Positions 1 through 11,405 of a DNA stretch of 64,000 nucleotides are shown one piece after another. Below the pieces are notes generated by a model that was given only the letters and a program-made list of their open reading frames with translations, was not told the origin of the DNA and did not search any database. Numbering within the stretch: the stretch's first letter is position 1; every line of letters starts with the position of its first letter. The stretch comes from Nematostella vectensis (Eukaryota; Cnidaria; Anthozoa; Actiniaria; Edwardsiidae). The position numbers and the translations under genes were made by a program. Location of the stretch: the NCBI RefSeq assembly GCF_932526225.1, contig NC_064035.1:12902566-12966565 (forward strand). Direction: 5' to 3'.

Positions 1-118
1 CAGTCATGGCTCTGATTGGCTAGTCTAACCTTCAGTCGGGGCTCTGATTGGCTAGTCTAACATTCAGTCGTGGCTCTGATTGGCTAGTCTAACCTTCAGT
101 CGTGGCTCTGATTGGCTC
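1..118. repeat. 32-bp tandem repeat copying an FN3 exon end and splice donor
   Basis: The core TCTGATTGGCTAGTCTAA recurs every 32 bp, at 11, 43 and 75, with a partial copy at 107. On the minus strand each unit holds the last codons of the second FN3 exon (ACGACTGAA) followed by a GGTTAGAC-type 5' splice site. The exon-proximal donor starts at 93. A second well-matched copy lies near 30, and the copy near 62 has lost the G before GT. 32 is not a multiple of 3, so switching donor would change frame. Confidence 0.85.
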
Positions 119-3100
119 GCTATTCGTCTTCCCGTGTTGGTTGTGTGTGGCTACTCGTATCTTGTACTCGGTCTCAGGGTCTAGATCGTTTAACTGGAAC
201 TCTCGCGTCCCCTCGTCCACCGATCCTGCCAACTTAAGAAAAACAAAAAGAAAGATGTCAGCGACAAAACATTTGTGATAAAGTTTATGTGCTCAAAAGA
301 GATAGTCAATGTAAGTCAATCAAAAAGCGACAAAATGATTGGTGTACTTCTCTAAATGGATGTGAGTGCTTAATTATGATAGTTACGTGAGATGACACAC
401 CAGGTAGTTAAGACTTGACGTGGCTTTCTTGAACATCACGGTATAGTTGGTGATGGTGTATGTCTCGGAGTGGACCGGTGCCTGCCATCGCACGCTAAGA
501 GAGGTTGTCTCGATTTTCGCGGCGTGGATTCTTCTAGGTGCTGGAGGTGGTCCTTAAAAAATACATCTGTGATAAGTATAATCATATCATCATCATTATC
601 ATCATCATCAACGTCAAATCGCTATCGTCATCATCCTTATCATCATTATCATCGCCATAATAATTGTCATTTTCGCCATCATCATCATCATAATTATTAT
701 CGCTATCATCACCATCATAATTATTATCGCTATCATCATCATCGTCATCAACATCGCTATCATCGTCGTCATCATTGTCATAATCATCATTTTTATCATC
801 ATCGTCATCTACCTCTTACCTGTGACCCGCGTTTGATTGACAGATAAGGCCCCAATTCGCGGAACCGTTACCATGGCACCCACCACAGCTTCCGACACAG
901 TCTCAGCGTCAGTCAGTGATTGGTTAAACCCGGCTGTGACGTCAAAGTGGGCTCTCACGCTGCCATTCCTGTAGAGAATAGTAAACTTTGTTGGTCATAA
1001 TATAAACAAACATAATTAACCGCGATAGCCCATGCCCATCAAAACAAGAAATTGTGGGGGAAAAAGGCTCATCAATTTAGCGAATAATAACCTGTACTCA
1101 CGTGAATTTAATTACTTCAATTTGATGAATGTAGTACAGTTCAGAGGCAGCTTCTTTATAAAGCTCAATCACCTGAAAAGAGATCAACTTTTGACTTAAA
1201 CTTTTAAAGCGAAAAGAGTTCGGCGAAAAGAGTATATCGTTTGCTAGACTAAACACTCCAATTCATCATCTAAATGCATCAGAAATCTCGCAACCTTGAC
1301 TCGTTGTAAAAGGTCTACACACCGATTTCTTGACCTGTTTTTCCAGTGCTTTGTACTCGTTGTAAAAGGTCTACATACCGATTCCTTGACCTGTTTCTCC
1401 AGTGCTTTGTACTCTGGTGTCGTGCGATCTAGTAATTTAGCAGAGAACAACTTGTTTCCAAGGGTTACGATGAACCGCACTCTTACGGAATCTATAGATG
1501 AAAAGTCTTAGTTGTGCAATAACTTATGTGCGTATGATCAGATAAACCGTATAACCGTCCCACAGTACATCGAGCGCCCAATATAACCGTCCCAGTGTAC
1601 ATCGCGCGCCCCGTATTATTGCCCCACAGTACATTGCGCGCCCCATATAACCGTCCTACAGTACATCGCGCGCCTCGTATAACCGTCCCACAGCACATCG
1701 AGCGCCCCGTATAACCGTCCCACAGTACATCGCGCGCCCCATATCACCGTCCCACAGTACATCGCGCGCCCCGTATTATCGCCCCACAAAAGATAGCGCG
1801 CCATGTATTATCGTCCCACCACACATCGCATGCCCCGTACAACTGCCCACAGTACAATGCGTTCCCCGTATAACCGTCCCACATTACATCGGACAGCTCA
1901 TATTTTTCCGTCCCATAGCACATCGCGCGCCCAATATAACCGTCCCACAGTACATAGTGCGCCCCATATAGCCGTCTAACAACACATTGCGCCCCCAATA
2001 TAACCGTCCCACAGTACATAGTGCGCCCCATATAGCCGTCTAACAACACATTGCGCCCCCAATATAACCGTCCCACAGTGCATCGCGCGCCCCATATAAC
2101 CGTCCCACAGTGGATCGCGCGTCCCGTTTAACTGTCCCACAGTGCATCACGCATCCCGTATAACCGTCCCACAGTACATCGCGCGCCCCGTATAAGCGTC
2201 CCACATCACATCGTGCGCCTCATATTTCCGTCCCATACCATATAGCGCCCCCCATATAACCGTCCCACAGTACATTGCTCGCCCCATTACACCGTCCCAC
2301 AGTACATTGAGCGCCCCATATAACCGACCCACAGTACATCGCGCGCCCCGATTAACCGTCCTACGGGTACATCGCGCTCCGTATAACCGTCCCACCACAC
2401 ATCGCGCCCCGTATAACCGTCCCACAGTACATTGCTCGCCCCATATCACCGTCCCACAGTACACCGCGCGCCCCGTATTATCGCCCCACAAAAGATAGCA
2501 CATCGCGCGCCGTATAACCACCCATTGCAGGCCCCGTAAAGCCGTCCCACAGTACATTGCTCCCGAATACAATAAACTTTTCACTTACTTGTCGGCATGG
2601 TCATGACGTAGACCGGCGAGCTCGGCGTCCCATCTCTGTGTTCATTGAACTCCATAACCACGAGACTGTAGTTCGTAAGCGGCTTAAGTCCTTGGAACTC
2701 TATTCGTAACACGGCGGCGCCCGTGGTGTTACTTATCATATAGCGGTCAGCGGTCACCTCCTTGATCATAATGCGGTATCCCTGTGGTGTACCGTGGACG
2801 AAAGGCAAGGGGACTGGTTTCCACTCTATTAAGATACTGTTAGGTCCGGTCGCGTAGGCTCTGGTGGACGTAGGTGGTTTCGTTGGACCTGTGTTTTAGG
2901 TAACCGTCACCTTGCGATTTATAAATCGTTTGTGGTCGACCCCATCCAAACAAACCATTTCTCAATACGAACCCTTTCTCAATACACACCCTTCCTTAAT
3001 ACCATCAGTAAAAGAAATAGTAAACGCAGTAGTCTGATTGTACCTAGTGTCCATCGCACTATCGGCCAACGGACTTGGTTTGAGGCAAAGCATAGAACGC

Positions 3101-6100
3101 TCTTCCATTGAATGTAAGGGAAAGCAAATCTCTTACTAGTGTTGCACTAAACAAACCAGCCACCCAACCAACCAATCAACCACCCAACCAACCAATCACC
3201 CACCCACCCACCCACCCAACCAACCAACCAACCAACCAACCAACCAACCAACCAACCAACCAACCAACCAACCAACCAGCCAGCCAACCAATCAACCCAC
3301 CACTCAACCAACCAATACGAACCCTTTCTCAACACAGACCCGTTCTCAATACGCGCCCGTTCTCAATACAGACCCGTTTTCAATACGCACCTTTTGCAAT
3401 ACGCACCCTTTCTCAATACACACCCTTTCTCAATACGCACCCTTTCTCAATACGCACTTTTTCTCAATACACACCCCTTTCTCAATACACACCCTTTCTC
3501 AATACACACCCTTTCTCAATACGCAACCTTTCTCAATACGCACCCTTTCTCAATACGCACCCTTTCTCACCCTTTTCGTTTTTCACAATTGTCGTCTCTT
3601 GCTCTTTGATTTAGGCACATCGCATTTCTACCACATTGATAAGCACTGTACCTGGTTTGGGGGGTGGGGGGACATTTGGGCATATCACAGTACTACCAGC
3701 TTGATAAGCACTGTACCTGGTTTGGGGGGTGGGGGTGGGGGGGGGACATTTGGGCATATCACAGTACTACCAGCTTGATAAGCACTGTACCTGGTGTGGG
3801 GGGTGAGGGTGGGGGGGACATTTGGGCATATCACAGTACTACCACATTGATAAGCACTGTACCTGGTGTGGGGAGTGGGGGTGGGGGACATTTGGGCATA
3901 TCACAGTACTACCAGCTTGATAAGCACTGTACCTGGTTTGGGGGGTGGGGGGGACATTTGGGCATATCTCAGTACTACCAGCTTGATAAGCACTGTACCT
4001 GGTTTGGGGGGTGGGGGTGGGGGGGACATTTGGGCATATCACAGTACTACCAGCTTGATAAGCACTGTACCTGGTTTGGGGGGTGGGGGTGGGGGGGACA
4101 TTTGGGCATATCACAGTACTACCACATTGATAAGCACTGTACCTGGTTTGGGGGGTGGGGGTGGGGGGGACATTTGGGCATATCACAGTACTACCACATT
4201 GATAAGCACTGTACCTGGTGTGGGGAGTGGGGGTGGGGGGACATTTGGGCATATCACAGTACTACCAGCTTGATAAGCACTGTACCTGGTTTGGGGGGTG
4301 GGGGGGACATTTGGGCATATCACAGTACTACCAGCTTGATAAGCACTCTACTAGTTGATAACCGCTGTACCTGGCGGGGGACATTTGGGCACATCGCAGT
4401 ATTCCCAACGCATTGACATGTTGGTCGTGTAGCACCACGGGCCGTCCGGGCCCATGCCACCAGGATTACGGCAGAAATTGGCTGCGTTTACAAGCTCTGG
4501 GTACTGGGTCGAGTTGTGATAGTGGCGGTGAGGGCACTGGGACGACCAGGACTGACACGTGATTCCCGATTTCGTAACACTTATGTTGCCACGGTAACCG
4601 ACGCCCTCGCCATAGTAGCAGTCTATGTAAAGGATCACGTGCTCGTTAACGTTGCCGGAATGGACTTCTTTCTTTTGATAAATTTTATACATACCTGATG
4701 ATAATAATTTATCTGTTTCAGCTGATGAAAGAAAACAAAAGTGATATGAATGATGCCATTTACAGCCGTAGTTCGCTCCCGCCCAGAACTCAAAACTCTT
4801 GTCTTGTTTGAGAATGTCGCGTAGTCAATCAAAATTTGGGGCAAGGTTTAATTGTTTGGTTTGATTGAAAGCGCGTTATTCCCAAATTTAGACGTTGATA
4901 TTTGTTTTTTGGCGTTCGCGCAACAACAAAGTCGATTATGAATCACGTCTGATTGTAACTGGCTATAAATCACGTATCAAATGAATCATCACTTACTGAT
5001 CAAGTCGGGTATGTAGTAACAGCTCGGGTTATCCCCACCGTTACGTCTCGGGAAGTTTCCGTTATCACATTCCATAATATTCCACTGATAGGGCCATTGG
5101 CCCTGGTTTATCTTGTTGAAGTTTCTGGCCATCTCGAATTCCTTGTCGCACTGTTTCATCCCATACTTGCATGTCTCATAGCAAATCGGCTTTTTCATCA
5201 GCTTCCCTGAAATGTTTTTAACAATAGTCCGTTTTATAATAAAAGTAAATGTTGAAATTATTGAATAACAGGCCCGTAACCAGGGAGGGGGGTTGCAGGG
5301 TGTGTCCCCCCTCCCCCCTCCCCCGCAAAAGGCAGAGAATAAACGTCGCGTGGAGGCACTGCAATGACCGAAAAAATCCCTTTTTGTTCTTTCGGTGTGG
5401 TCAAATATTTATCAGAAAGCCCTCCCCCCCGGGGAAATTTATTGCGGATGTCGCACCTCCCCCCCCCCCCCCCCCAAGAAAAATCCAAAATCCTGGGTAC
5501 GGGCCTGAATAACCTATACATAGGGAGTCCAGGGGAAGGGGGACGCTATAAAATGATTCAATCTTATTTACCCGTCTGTAAACCTTCCAATGATTAAGAA
5601 AACGTCGGCACAATGCAGATTTTTTTAGATATCATTTAGCAGGTCAATACCTGCCTTCTTCATGTTATAAACAATTGCGGCATGCTACAGTAAGTGTGTA
5701 AAAAGTTCGTGGATGATTAACACACAAAAGATGATAATAGAAAACTGAGCAATATAGAATAAATTTAGGAAAATAGAAGATAACGATGAATAGGGGGAGT
5801 GTTGTCAGTTTCTTCTCGCCGGCAGTTGATCGTTTATTACCGGCGTCTTAATCTACGAATATATAGTAGCTGTTTTACGCTTGCGACTAACAAGAAGCCA
5901 TGTTGGATTAAGTGTCATTCAAAATATGGATTAGCCATATAAGGCCTACAACCGGATGTGGCAGTACCGGAAGGTCAACTCGTAACAGTACCTGTTGTGT
6001 AGTCGCATCGTGGAAAACTCCATCGACAATAGGACGCATTGAACACCTCCATGCACGTCTCGCGAACTATTAGACCGTAGATGTCCTCCATGACCGTCTT

Positions 6101-7762
6101 GCCGAATTGAAACACTTGCATGCCTTTCTCCGATTGCCTCTGGCTCTCTTTGGTGCCATAGACATGCGCGTTGCCGACTATGGGCGAGCAGTAACCCTTA
6201 GGGTACCCCACATAGCGGTTACAAAAATAATCATTTTTCAAGACGTTAGGGTAAACTTGCACACAGCTGAAAAGGATAAAAAGATCACGGTCGCGGAGTT
6301 ACGTATTATTACCTCCCGGATATGTGGCGGTGGGAATGATGTTGGAGAGGTAGGTGTTGGGGGTGATTTGGGGTGGTGATCGTGGTGATGATGATGGTGG
6401 TGGTGATTGTGGTGGTGATGATAATGGTGGTGGTGAAGATGGTGGTGGTGGTTGTAATAGTGATGGGTGTTGGTGATGATGGCGGTAATGATGATGATGA
6501 TGGTGGTGGTGGTAGTGGTGGTGATGATGGTGGTGACGATGATGGTAACGGTGACGGTGATGGTAATGGTGATGATGGTGGTGGTAGTGGTGGTGATGAT
6601 GGTGGTGATGGTGGTGGTGATGGTGGTGGTGGTGGTGATGATGGCGGTAATGATGATTGTGGTGGTGGTGGTGGTGATGATGGTGGTGGTGGTGATGGTG
6701 ATGGTGGGGGCCGTGACGGTGACGGTGATGGTGATGGTGATGGTGAAGATGGTGGTGGTGGTTGTAATAGTGGTGGGTGTTGGTGATGATGGCGGTAATG
6801 ATGATGATGATGGTGGTGGTGGTAGTGGTGGTGATGATGGTGGTGACGATGATGGTGACGGTGATGGTAATGGTGATGATGGTGGTGGTAGTGGTGGTGA
6901 TGATGGTGGTGATGGTGGTGGTGGTGGTGATGGTGGTGGTGGTAGTGGTGGTGATAATGATGGTGATGGTGATGGTGATGATGATGATGATGGCGGTTAG
7001 TGTAGGTGGTGATGATGGTGGTTAGTGTAGGTAGTTAGCTATGGTGGTGGTGATGTTGTAGGTGGTGGTAATGATGATGATGGTTATTTTTGTTATTTTT
7101 TTGTTGTTATATTATATTTTTGTCTTTTTTATAAAAATTTTAAATGAATTAATTAGTAAGGTGTAATATTAAGTTGGCCATTAAATAATCATTTCACCTT
7201 GAATTCGATGTTATTGTTTCGCTACCTGGAAATGGAAAATAAACAGATAAACTTTACTAGTAATCAAGTCCTTTGCTTCAGGGCGATCAATGTGTTAACC
7301 GATAAGTGCTGTGCTATAGTATCAAGCTAAACTTGAACGTATCGTCGATAGACTGGAAGAACTTTAGACCGTCCGATAGACCTATAGACCGCCCAATAGA
7401 CTTATAGACCTAATACATCATCCGGTAGACCTAGAGATCATTCAATCCGCCTATAGACCGTCCGATCCGCCTATAAATCGATAGACCTATAGACCATCCA
7501 ACAGAACCTCCAATAGACAGTCCGATAGACTATAAACCGTCCAACGGACTGTAAGAGACTAAGAGAAAAAGCTACCAGTAGACCAAGCCCTTGATATATT
7601 TTATCTAAAAGCTAACGATCGACAGGCTAAAGGATTGATTGACAGGCCAACCCACCGACTGGCCGACCGTCAGTCTGGTCATCGTTCATTACCTGATGCG
7701 CTTATCCTCACTGCAAGGATGACAACCCAGACGACTCCAGCATAGCAGCTCGCACCAGCCAT
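94..7762 (-). CDS. ROR-like modular receptor (CRD-kringle-FN3-SEA-FN3), partial
   Basis: Eleven phase-consistent exons on the minus strand: 7762-7693, 7225-7198, 6266-5992, 5206-4997, 4622-4371, 2888-2589, 1491-1379, 1172-1102, 968-820, 552-401, 232-94; the last ends in phase 1, so the gene continues left. Residues 1-23 form a signal peptide. Residues 34-194 are a Cys-rich Frizzled-type CRD of ROR type ([19 protein letters not shown]). Residues 195-278 are a kringle ([20 protein letters not shown]). FN3 occupies about 279-378, SEA 379-489 with the NGSV self-cleavage type motif at 441-444, and a second FN3 490-586. CRD followed by kringle is the hallmark of ROR kinases, but these normally have an Ig domain before the CRD and no FN3 or SEA; here the CRD follows the signal peptide directly. 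Whether a transmembrane segment and kinase follow cannot be seen. The 28-nt second exon is the least certain; the first depends on it. The FN3-1 exon is 300 bp and 1-1 phase symmetric, as in exon shuffling. Confidence 0.85.
575..812. repeat. CAT/TCA-rich trinucleotide microsatellite
   Basis: Degenerate (CAT)n with interspersed CGC and AAT. It lies in the intron between the SEA and second FN3 exons of the ROR-like gene. The long open frames on both strands here are low-complexity artefacts. Confidence 0.9.
1303..1414. repeat. 56-bp tandem duplication of the SEA exon end and donor
   Basis: Two adjacent copies of a 56-bp unit differ at a few bases. On the minus strand the exon-proximal copy encodes [12 protein letters not shown] and then donor GTATGTAG. 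The second copy repeats the same coding tail with donor GTGTGTAG. Use of the second donor would add 56 nt and shift the frame, and phase matching to the next exon (1172-1102) requires the first. Confidence 0.85.
1545..2575. repeat. 31-32-bp minisatellite, about 32 copies
   Basis: Repeats of a unit like CGTCCCACAGTACATCGCGC followed by CCCATATAAC fill the intron between the first FN3 exon and the first SEA exon. Copies diverge by point changes and small indels. The array is open in several minus frames (repeating [12 protein letters not shown] peptides), which I treat as repeat artefact. I could not derive this unit from a neighbouring exon edge. Confidence 0.9.
2936..3578. repeat. CCAA microsatellite flanked by 15-16-bp minisatellites
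   Basis: (CCAA)n with CCCA variants lies at about 3155-3310. It is flanked on both sides by units of the type CCTTTCTCAATACGCA (2945-3000, 3315-3575). The whole sits in the intron between the kringle and first FN3 exons of the ROR-like gene. Confidence 0.88.
3620..4350. repeat. Minisatellite derived from the kringle exon end and donor
   Basis: About eleven units of 60-75 bp, differing mainly in the length of a G-rich tract. On the minus strand each has a block resembling the kringle exon tail (TGTGATATGCCCAAATGTCC, against TGCGATGTGCCCAAATGTCC in the exon), then a C-rich stretch, then CCAGGTACAG, the same sequence as the real donor at 4371/4370. The array starts at the exon border and extends into the downstream intron. 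Confidence 0.85.
5269..5507. mobile_element. 239-bp MITE with CAGGCCCGTA termini and AATAA target duplication
   Basis: The ends are inverted: CAGGCCCGTAACCAGG on the left and CCTGGGTACGGGCCTG on the right, flanked by AATAA at 5264-5268 and 5508-5512. The interior has long C homopolymers. Related copies occur at 10350-10530 and 33755-33920, sharing the terminus and the block around TATCTCCACGGG-GACGTTTATTG. No coding capacity. The superfamily is not assigned. Confidence 0.75.
6362..7085. repeat. GGT/GAT-rich trinucleotide array
   Basis: A roughly 700-bp degenerate (GGT/GAT)n array with a larger duplication: the stretch from about 6467 recurs from about 6777. It lies in the second intron of the ROR-like gene. 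Gly/Asp and Met/Val open frames here are low complexity. Confidence 0.92.
7340..7565. repeat. Degenerate ATAGACCGTCC-type short tandem repeat
   Basis: Irregular repeats of ATAGACCGTCCGATAGACCT about every 20 bp, in the first intron of the ROR-like gene. Confidence 0.65.
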
Positions 7763-10067
7763 ACCCTGACACACAATGTACGATCACGGGCTGTAGGATA
7801 GCGTGAGAGTGGAGGTTGGTACAGACTTTTGGCCCCTTCTATGTATGGCGTGTATAGTAACCGCCACACAGTGAGGAACGCCTCAATTCTGCTAACGCTT
7901 CCAGTTCTGATACGATATGTTGGAAGACAGTGTACGAAATACGAATAGGGGTTAGAGGCGGGTGATCACGTTCCACGACTAATTAGCGTACGCTGGACAG
8001 AGGACAATCCTTAACCGGAAACGACGATTTAGATTCAGCTGATCACGTTTCGAACTTCACGGTCGTCCCTTTCGCGATTCAAGATAACAAAAAAGTTCGT
8101 ACACGAATCTGAAAATACCCTTACCGTCCCTAAGTAATGCAATCTTGCTCCTATATCCATGGATTAATAACTTTGCGCAGACAATACTGAGCCGTAGATT
8201 ATCAGTGTCTGACATAATCATTAGCGGATCTATTTTTGTGCAAAAAATGCAAGTAATATTTCTGTTATTCTCTACAATGCCCGGATGCATCCCTTTGCTG
8301 ATAGAAGGCCCAGGGACGGTATAAAGCAATGTAGTATTTTAGGACCCGTGAAAACACGGGTTCTGAACCTTTAGAGCATGTGAACCCGAGTAGGTTATAC
8401 GAGATTAACTTCAGCAAGGAGCTGAATTAAGAAATTCCACGTCATATCATGGATAAAATAAGCGAAAGTACCTTATGTATCAGTAGAATATTAATATTAT
8501 TACCATGTGTATAATCAGCCGAACGTGCCCTAAAATAGGGCAAACTGGGCGATAAAAAAACACAAACTAATACGTGACGAATCGGTAATCCGTTGTAGTA
8601 AATGGCTTGTGGTGTTGTGTTTTGGCTTGTTTAGGCTATTTTTTTTTTCTTTCATTCAAATGTCGCATTTTTAAAATGATTTATACGCTTGGGCGAATCT
8701 TAAGAGAATAATTGCAAAACACGCTTTTTGTTGTCCAATTAATGCCATACTCGTCAATTCTATCGAATCCAGAACTGTAAACATATTGGAGAACTTTAAA
8801 AGAAGCTGCAAGGTTAATGGGAACAAGACTTTCCAATACATTGTAAGTATACCTTTAAGGTAAACAAGTCCCCCCCAAAAAAAACACGAAATTATATCAC
8901 ATATAACATACTTTTCTATGTTAAATATTATATATAATATCATATTCAGTATACGTTAAATACCCTGTGTGTAGATGTGGAGGGATTCCTAATAGCACGA
9001 ATGTCAGAATCGAAATACGTATATTAATGACATCACATCAATATATCCAAATAGTTATTGCTTGCGATTTACCTACACTGCCATACAATCACATCTTTTT
9101 CTGTCTCTATCACATACCTCTGCACTTCTCACAGATCTGGGTCTCTTTGCGGGCTCGATAGAAAGGGTCTTGACGGTCTGATACGGAAATGATCACAGTT
9201 ATTTTTGCTGTCTCCTTGTGTACTCTTCGTCATTCTTGACGAACTTGCGTGACATTGACTCATGTAGAACTTCCGGCCGCAAGTTTACCGCTGATGGTTC
9301 CCGAGGTCACCATATACCAAATGGCAAAATGTTTGCATGACAAGAGCGGGAATGTCAACTTATTACACAATGACGACGCACGATGTTTGGAAGAAGAAAA
9401 TGGTCAAAGAACGCAATGGAATCTCGTAACTCGAGCTCTCAAGGGCTGAGGGAAAATGTTTGATTCGCCCTATTACACGTACTGCGGTTTTCAATGCTTT
9501 ACGAACTCTCGCCGACAAGCTTGATCGCTAGGTGCGTAGCGGGTCAAGGGAAGGGAAGGGGGGGACTGGGACCTCCGCCCAGTCCCCCTCGGCCCCGCGC
9601 TCGCTTTTTCCTCCTCTCGCCCCCTCTCCCCCGTCCCTCTCCCTTGAGCTGCTACGCAGGCTTCTTGATCGCCAGCGACGGGTGCACATAAAACGAGGAT
9701 CCGTGCGCCGCCACCTCTCCCCACAGGCGGTAACCAATAAAAAAACAACAAATGTAAACCCGTAGTTTAGAAGAAGGAAAACAGAAAGCGTTTTAGGATT
9801 AGCAAATTTTTTACCAGAGCTCACAGAATGTTGAAAATCGGATTAAACAAAGAGTAGGGAACACTTATTGAGTATGTGAAAATGCTATAAAAACATGCGT
9901 GGGACTGAATTTAGTTCAACAAAAACCTAACTACTCATAAATTGTCCATCTCACCCCTTAGCCAACCTGAAGACATTTGGCAGCCATATGCTAGATAACT
10001 GTTAAAATGTTACAGTGTTGTCTTAGTCTTGTCTTGTCTTGTCTTCGTCTTGTCTTGTCTTGTCTTA

Positions 10068-10196
10068 GTTCAAACGTCGTATTATCCATGAGCCGTATTC
10101 AATACAAATGCATGCAAATGAATCGAGTCGATTGTTTCATCTTCATTTGCATGCATTTGCATTGAATACGGCTCATGGATAGTACGACGTTTAAAC
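10068..10196. mobile_element. 129-bp palindromic foldback MITE with TTA target duplication
   Basis: The two halves are near-perfect inverted copies: GTTCAAACGTCGTATTATCC on the left and its complement, with two changes, at the right end, with ATGAGCCGTATTCAATACAA and the following Oct-like ATGCAAAT blocks mirrored inside. TTA occurs directly outside both ends (10065-10067 and 10197-10199), the target type of PIF/Harbinger elements. No coding capacity; non-autonomous. Confidence 0.8.
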
Positions 10197-10344
10197 TTAG
10201 CATAATAGTACTATACTGTATTTATATTACATAATGGATAGGGTACGGATAGAATACTGCACACTATACACATAGGTGTCTACTCTGTCACAAATAGTGT
10301 TATGCATCAAGGGAAAGGCATACTTACTCTCTCCCGATGATGAT

Positions 10345-10530
10345 GATCAGGCCCGTACCCAGGATTTTTCTTGGGGGGGGGGGGGGTGCGAAATCCGAAA
10401 AAGTGGACCTAATTTTGGGGTTGTGGGTGAGAGTGAGTTCTCTGATAAAAATCTTACCACCTCAGAAAAAAAACAAAAATGGAATTTTTTATGCCTTTGC
10501 AGTATCTCCACGGGACGTTTATTGTCGGAT
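10345..10530. mobile_element. Copy of the CAGGCCCGTA repeat family, truncated
   Basis: Begins CAGGCCCGTACCCAGGATTT, then a G homopolymer, then a block ending near TATCTCCACGGGACGTTTAT. The same blocks occur in inverted order at 5269-5507 and in the same order at 33755-33920. No matching right terminus was found, so the copy is probably incomplete. Confidence 0.6.
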
Positions 10531-10839
10531 TGACTACCAGAGTGATCTAGCTTATGCTTTATAGTTTTGTCTACAAATAGCACGTCTATTGAGAACCGAA
10601 AGTGGACCTTCGGCCGTTTAAACGCCTATTCTTTTAACCGTTAACCGTAAATTAGGTACCCGTATTGAGACCCTTATCTTAAGGTGACGCGTGAAAGCTC
10701 TTGGGTGACAAAATTAAATTTTTACTTTTAATCACGTCTGTCACAATGAAAAAAAGAACACAATTAATATAGAAAATGTCAAAATGCTAATCTCGGATTT
10801 GGACAGCTTTAGGAAATAGATAAAGATATAGATAATACA

Positions 10840-11405
10840 TGTAGACGTGTGCTGAATCACCGTATGGCAGCTAAAGCTTTACGTCCACACTGGTGATTTC
10901 TATACCTGCATTCCATGTCTAGGCCAGGAACGGTGTTGCGTTTTAACTCTTGCTACCAATACAAGGAGCAAGGGTGACCAAGCATTTTTGTCTTTTTTTG
11001 TTTGAATCCGGGTTAAAAAGGTGAGTCTGGGCTCACTACTTTACGTTATTACATCTAGATGTCTTCATTGCTCTCGGGAATTCGGGGATAAAATACCCTA
11101 AAAGGAATGAGCATAGGGGAGCGAGGGTGAGCGAGGAATATGGACTTCACCGAAAAACTAAGAACGGGGGTGAGCTAAGGGGAGCAAGGAATGTGGAATT
11201 GTAACTGGTAAACAGTGAAAAAATTTTTTAAAAAAAATCGAGGACATGGCCGAGAATCGAACCTCGTCCATATCCAGATAAAATGAAAAAAAAAAAACAT
11301 AGACCATACTTCCAGACACATGCGCTGAAACACCGTATGGCAGCATAGAGCTTTACGGCTAAGCTGGAGATTTCGGCCCCAGCACCGCTATCTAACGAAC
11401 TGTAC
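10840..11405. repeat. Pair of dispersed repeat copies (CACCGTATGGCAGC...)
   Basis: The segment GTGCTGAATCACCGTATGGCAGCTAAAGCTTTACG near 10850 is repeated with changes near 11320 as GCGCTGAAACACCGTATGGC and on through CTTTACGGC. Both continue into a GGTGATTTC/GGAGATTTC block. On the minus strand, GGTTCGATTCT at 11253-11263 resembles a Pol III B box, so a SINE origin is possible but not shown. Confidence 0.45.

Noticed and set aside
470..847. Long His/Arg/Tyr-rich open frame
   Set aside because: CAT/TCA microsatellite read in frame; the real coding sequence here is the minus-strand SEA and FN3 exons.
3664..4416. 250-codon Trp/Gly/Tyr-rich open frame
   Set aside because: It is the intronic minisatellite; repeats with varying G-tract length happen to stay open.
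8057..8329. 90-codon minus-strand frame upstream of the ROR-like gene
   Set aside because: No domain, no convincing splice sites; the signal-peptide exon at 7762 already gives a good start.
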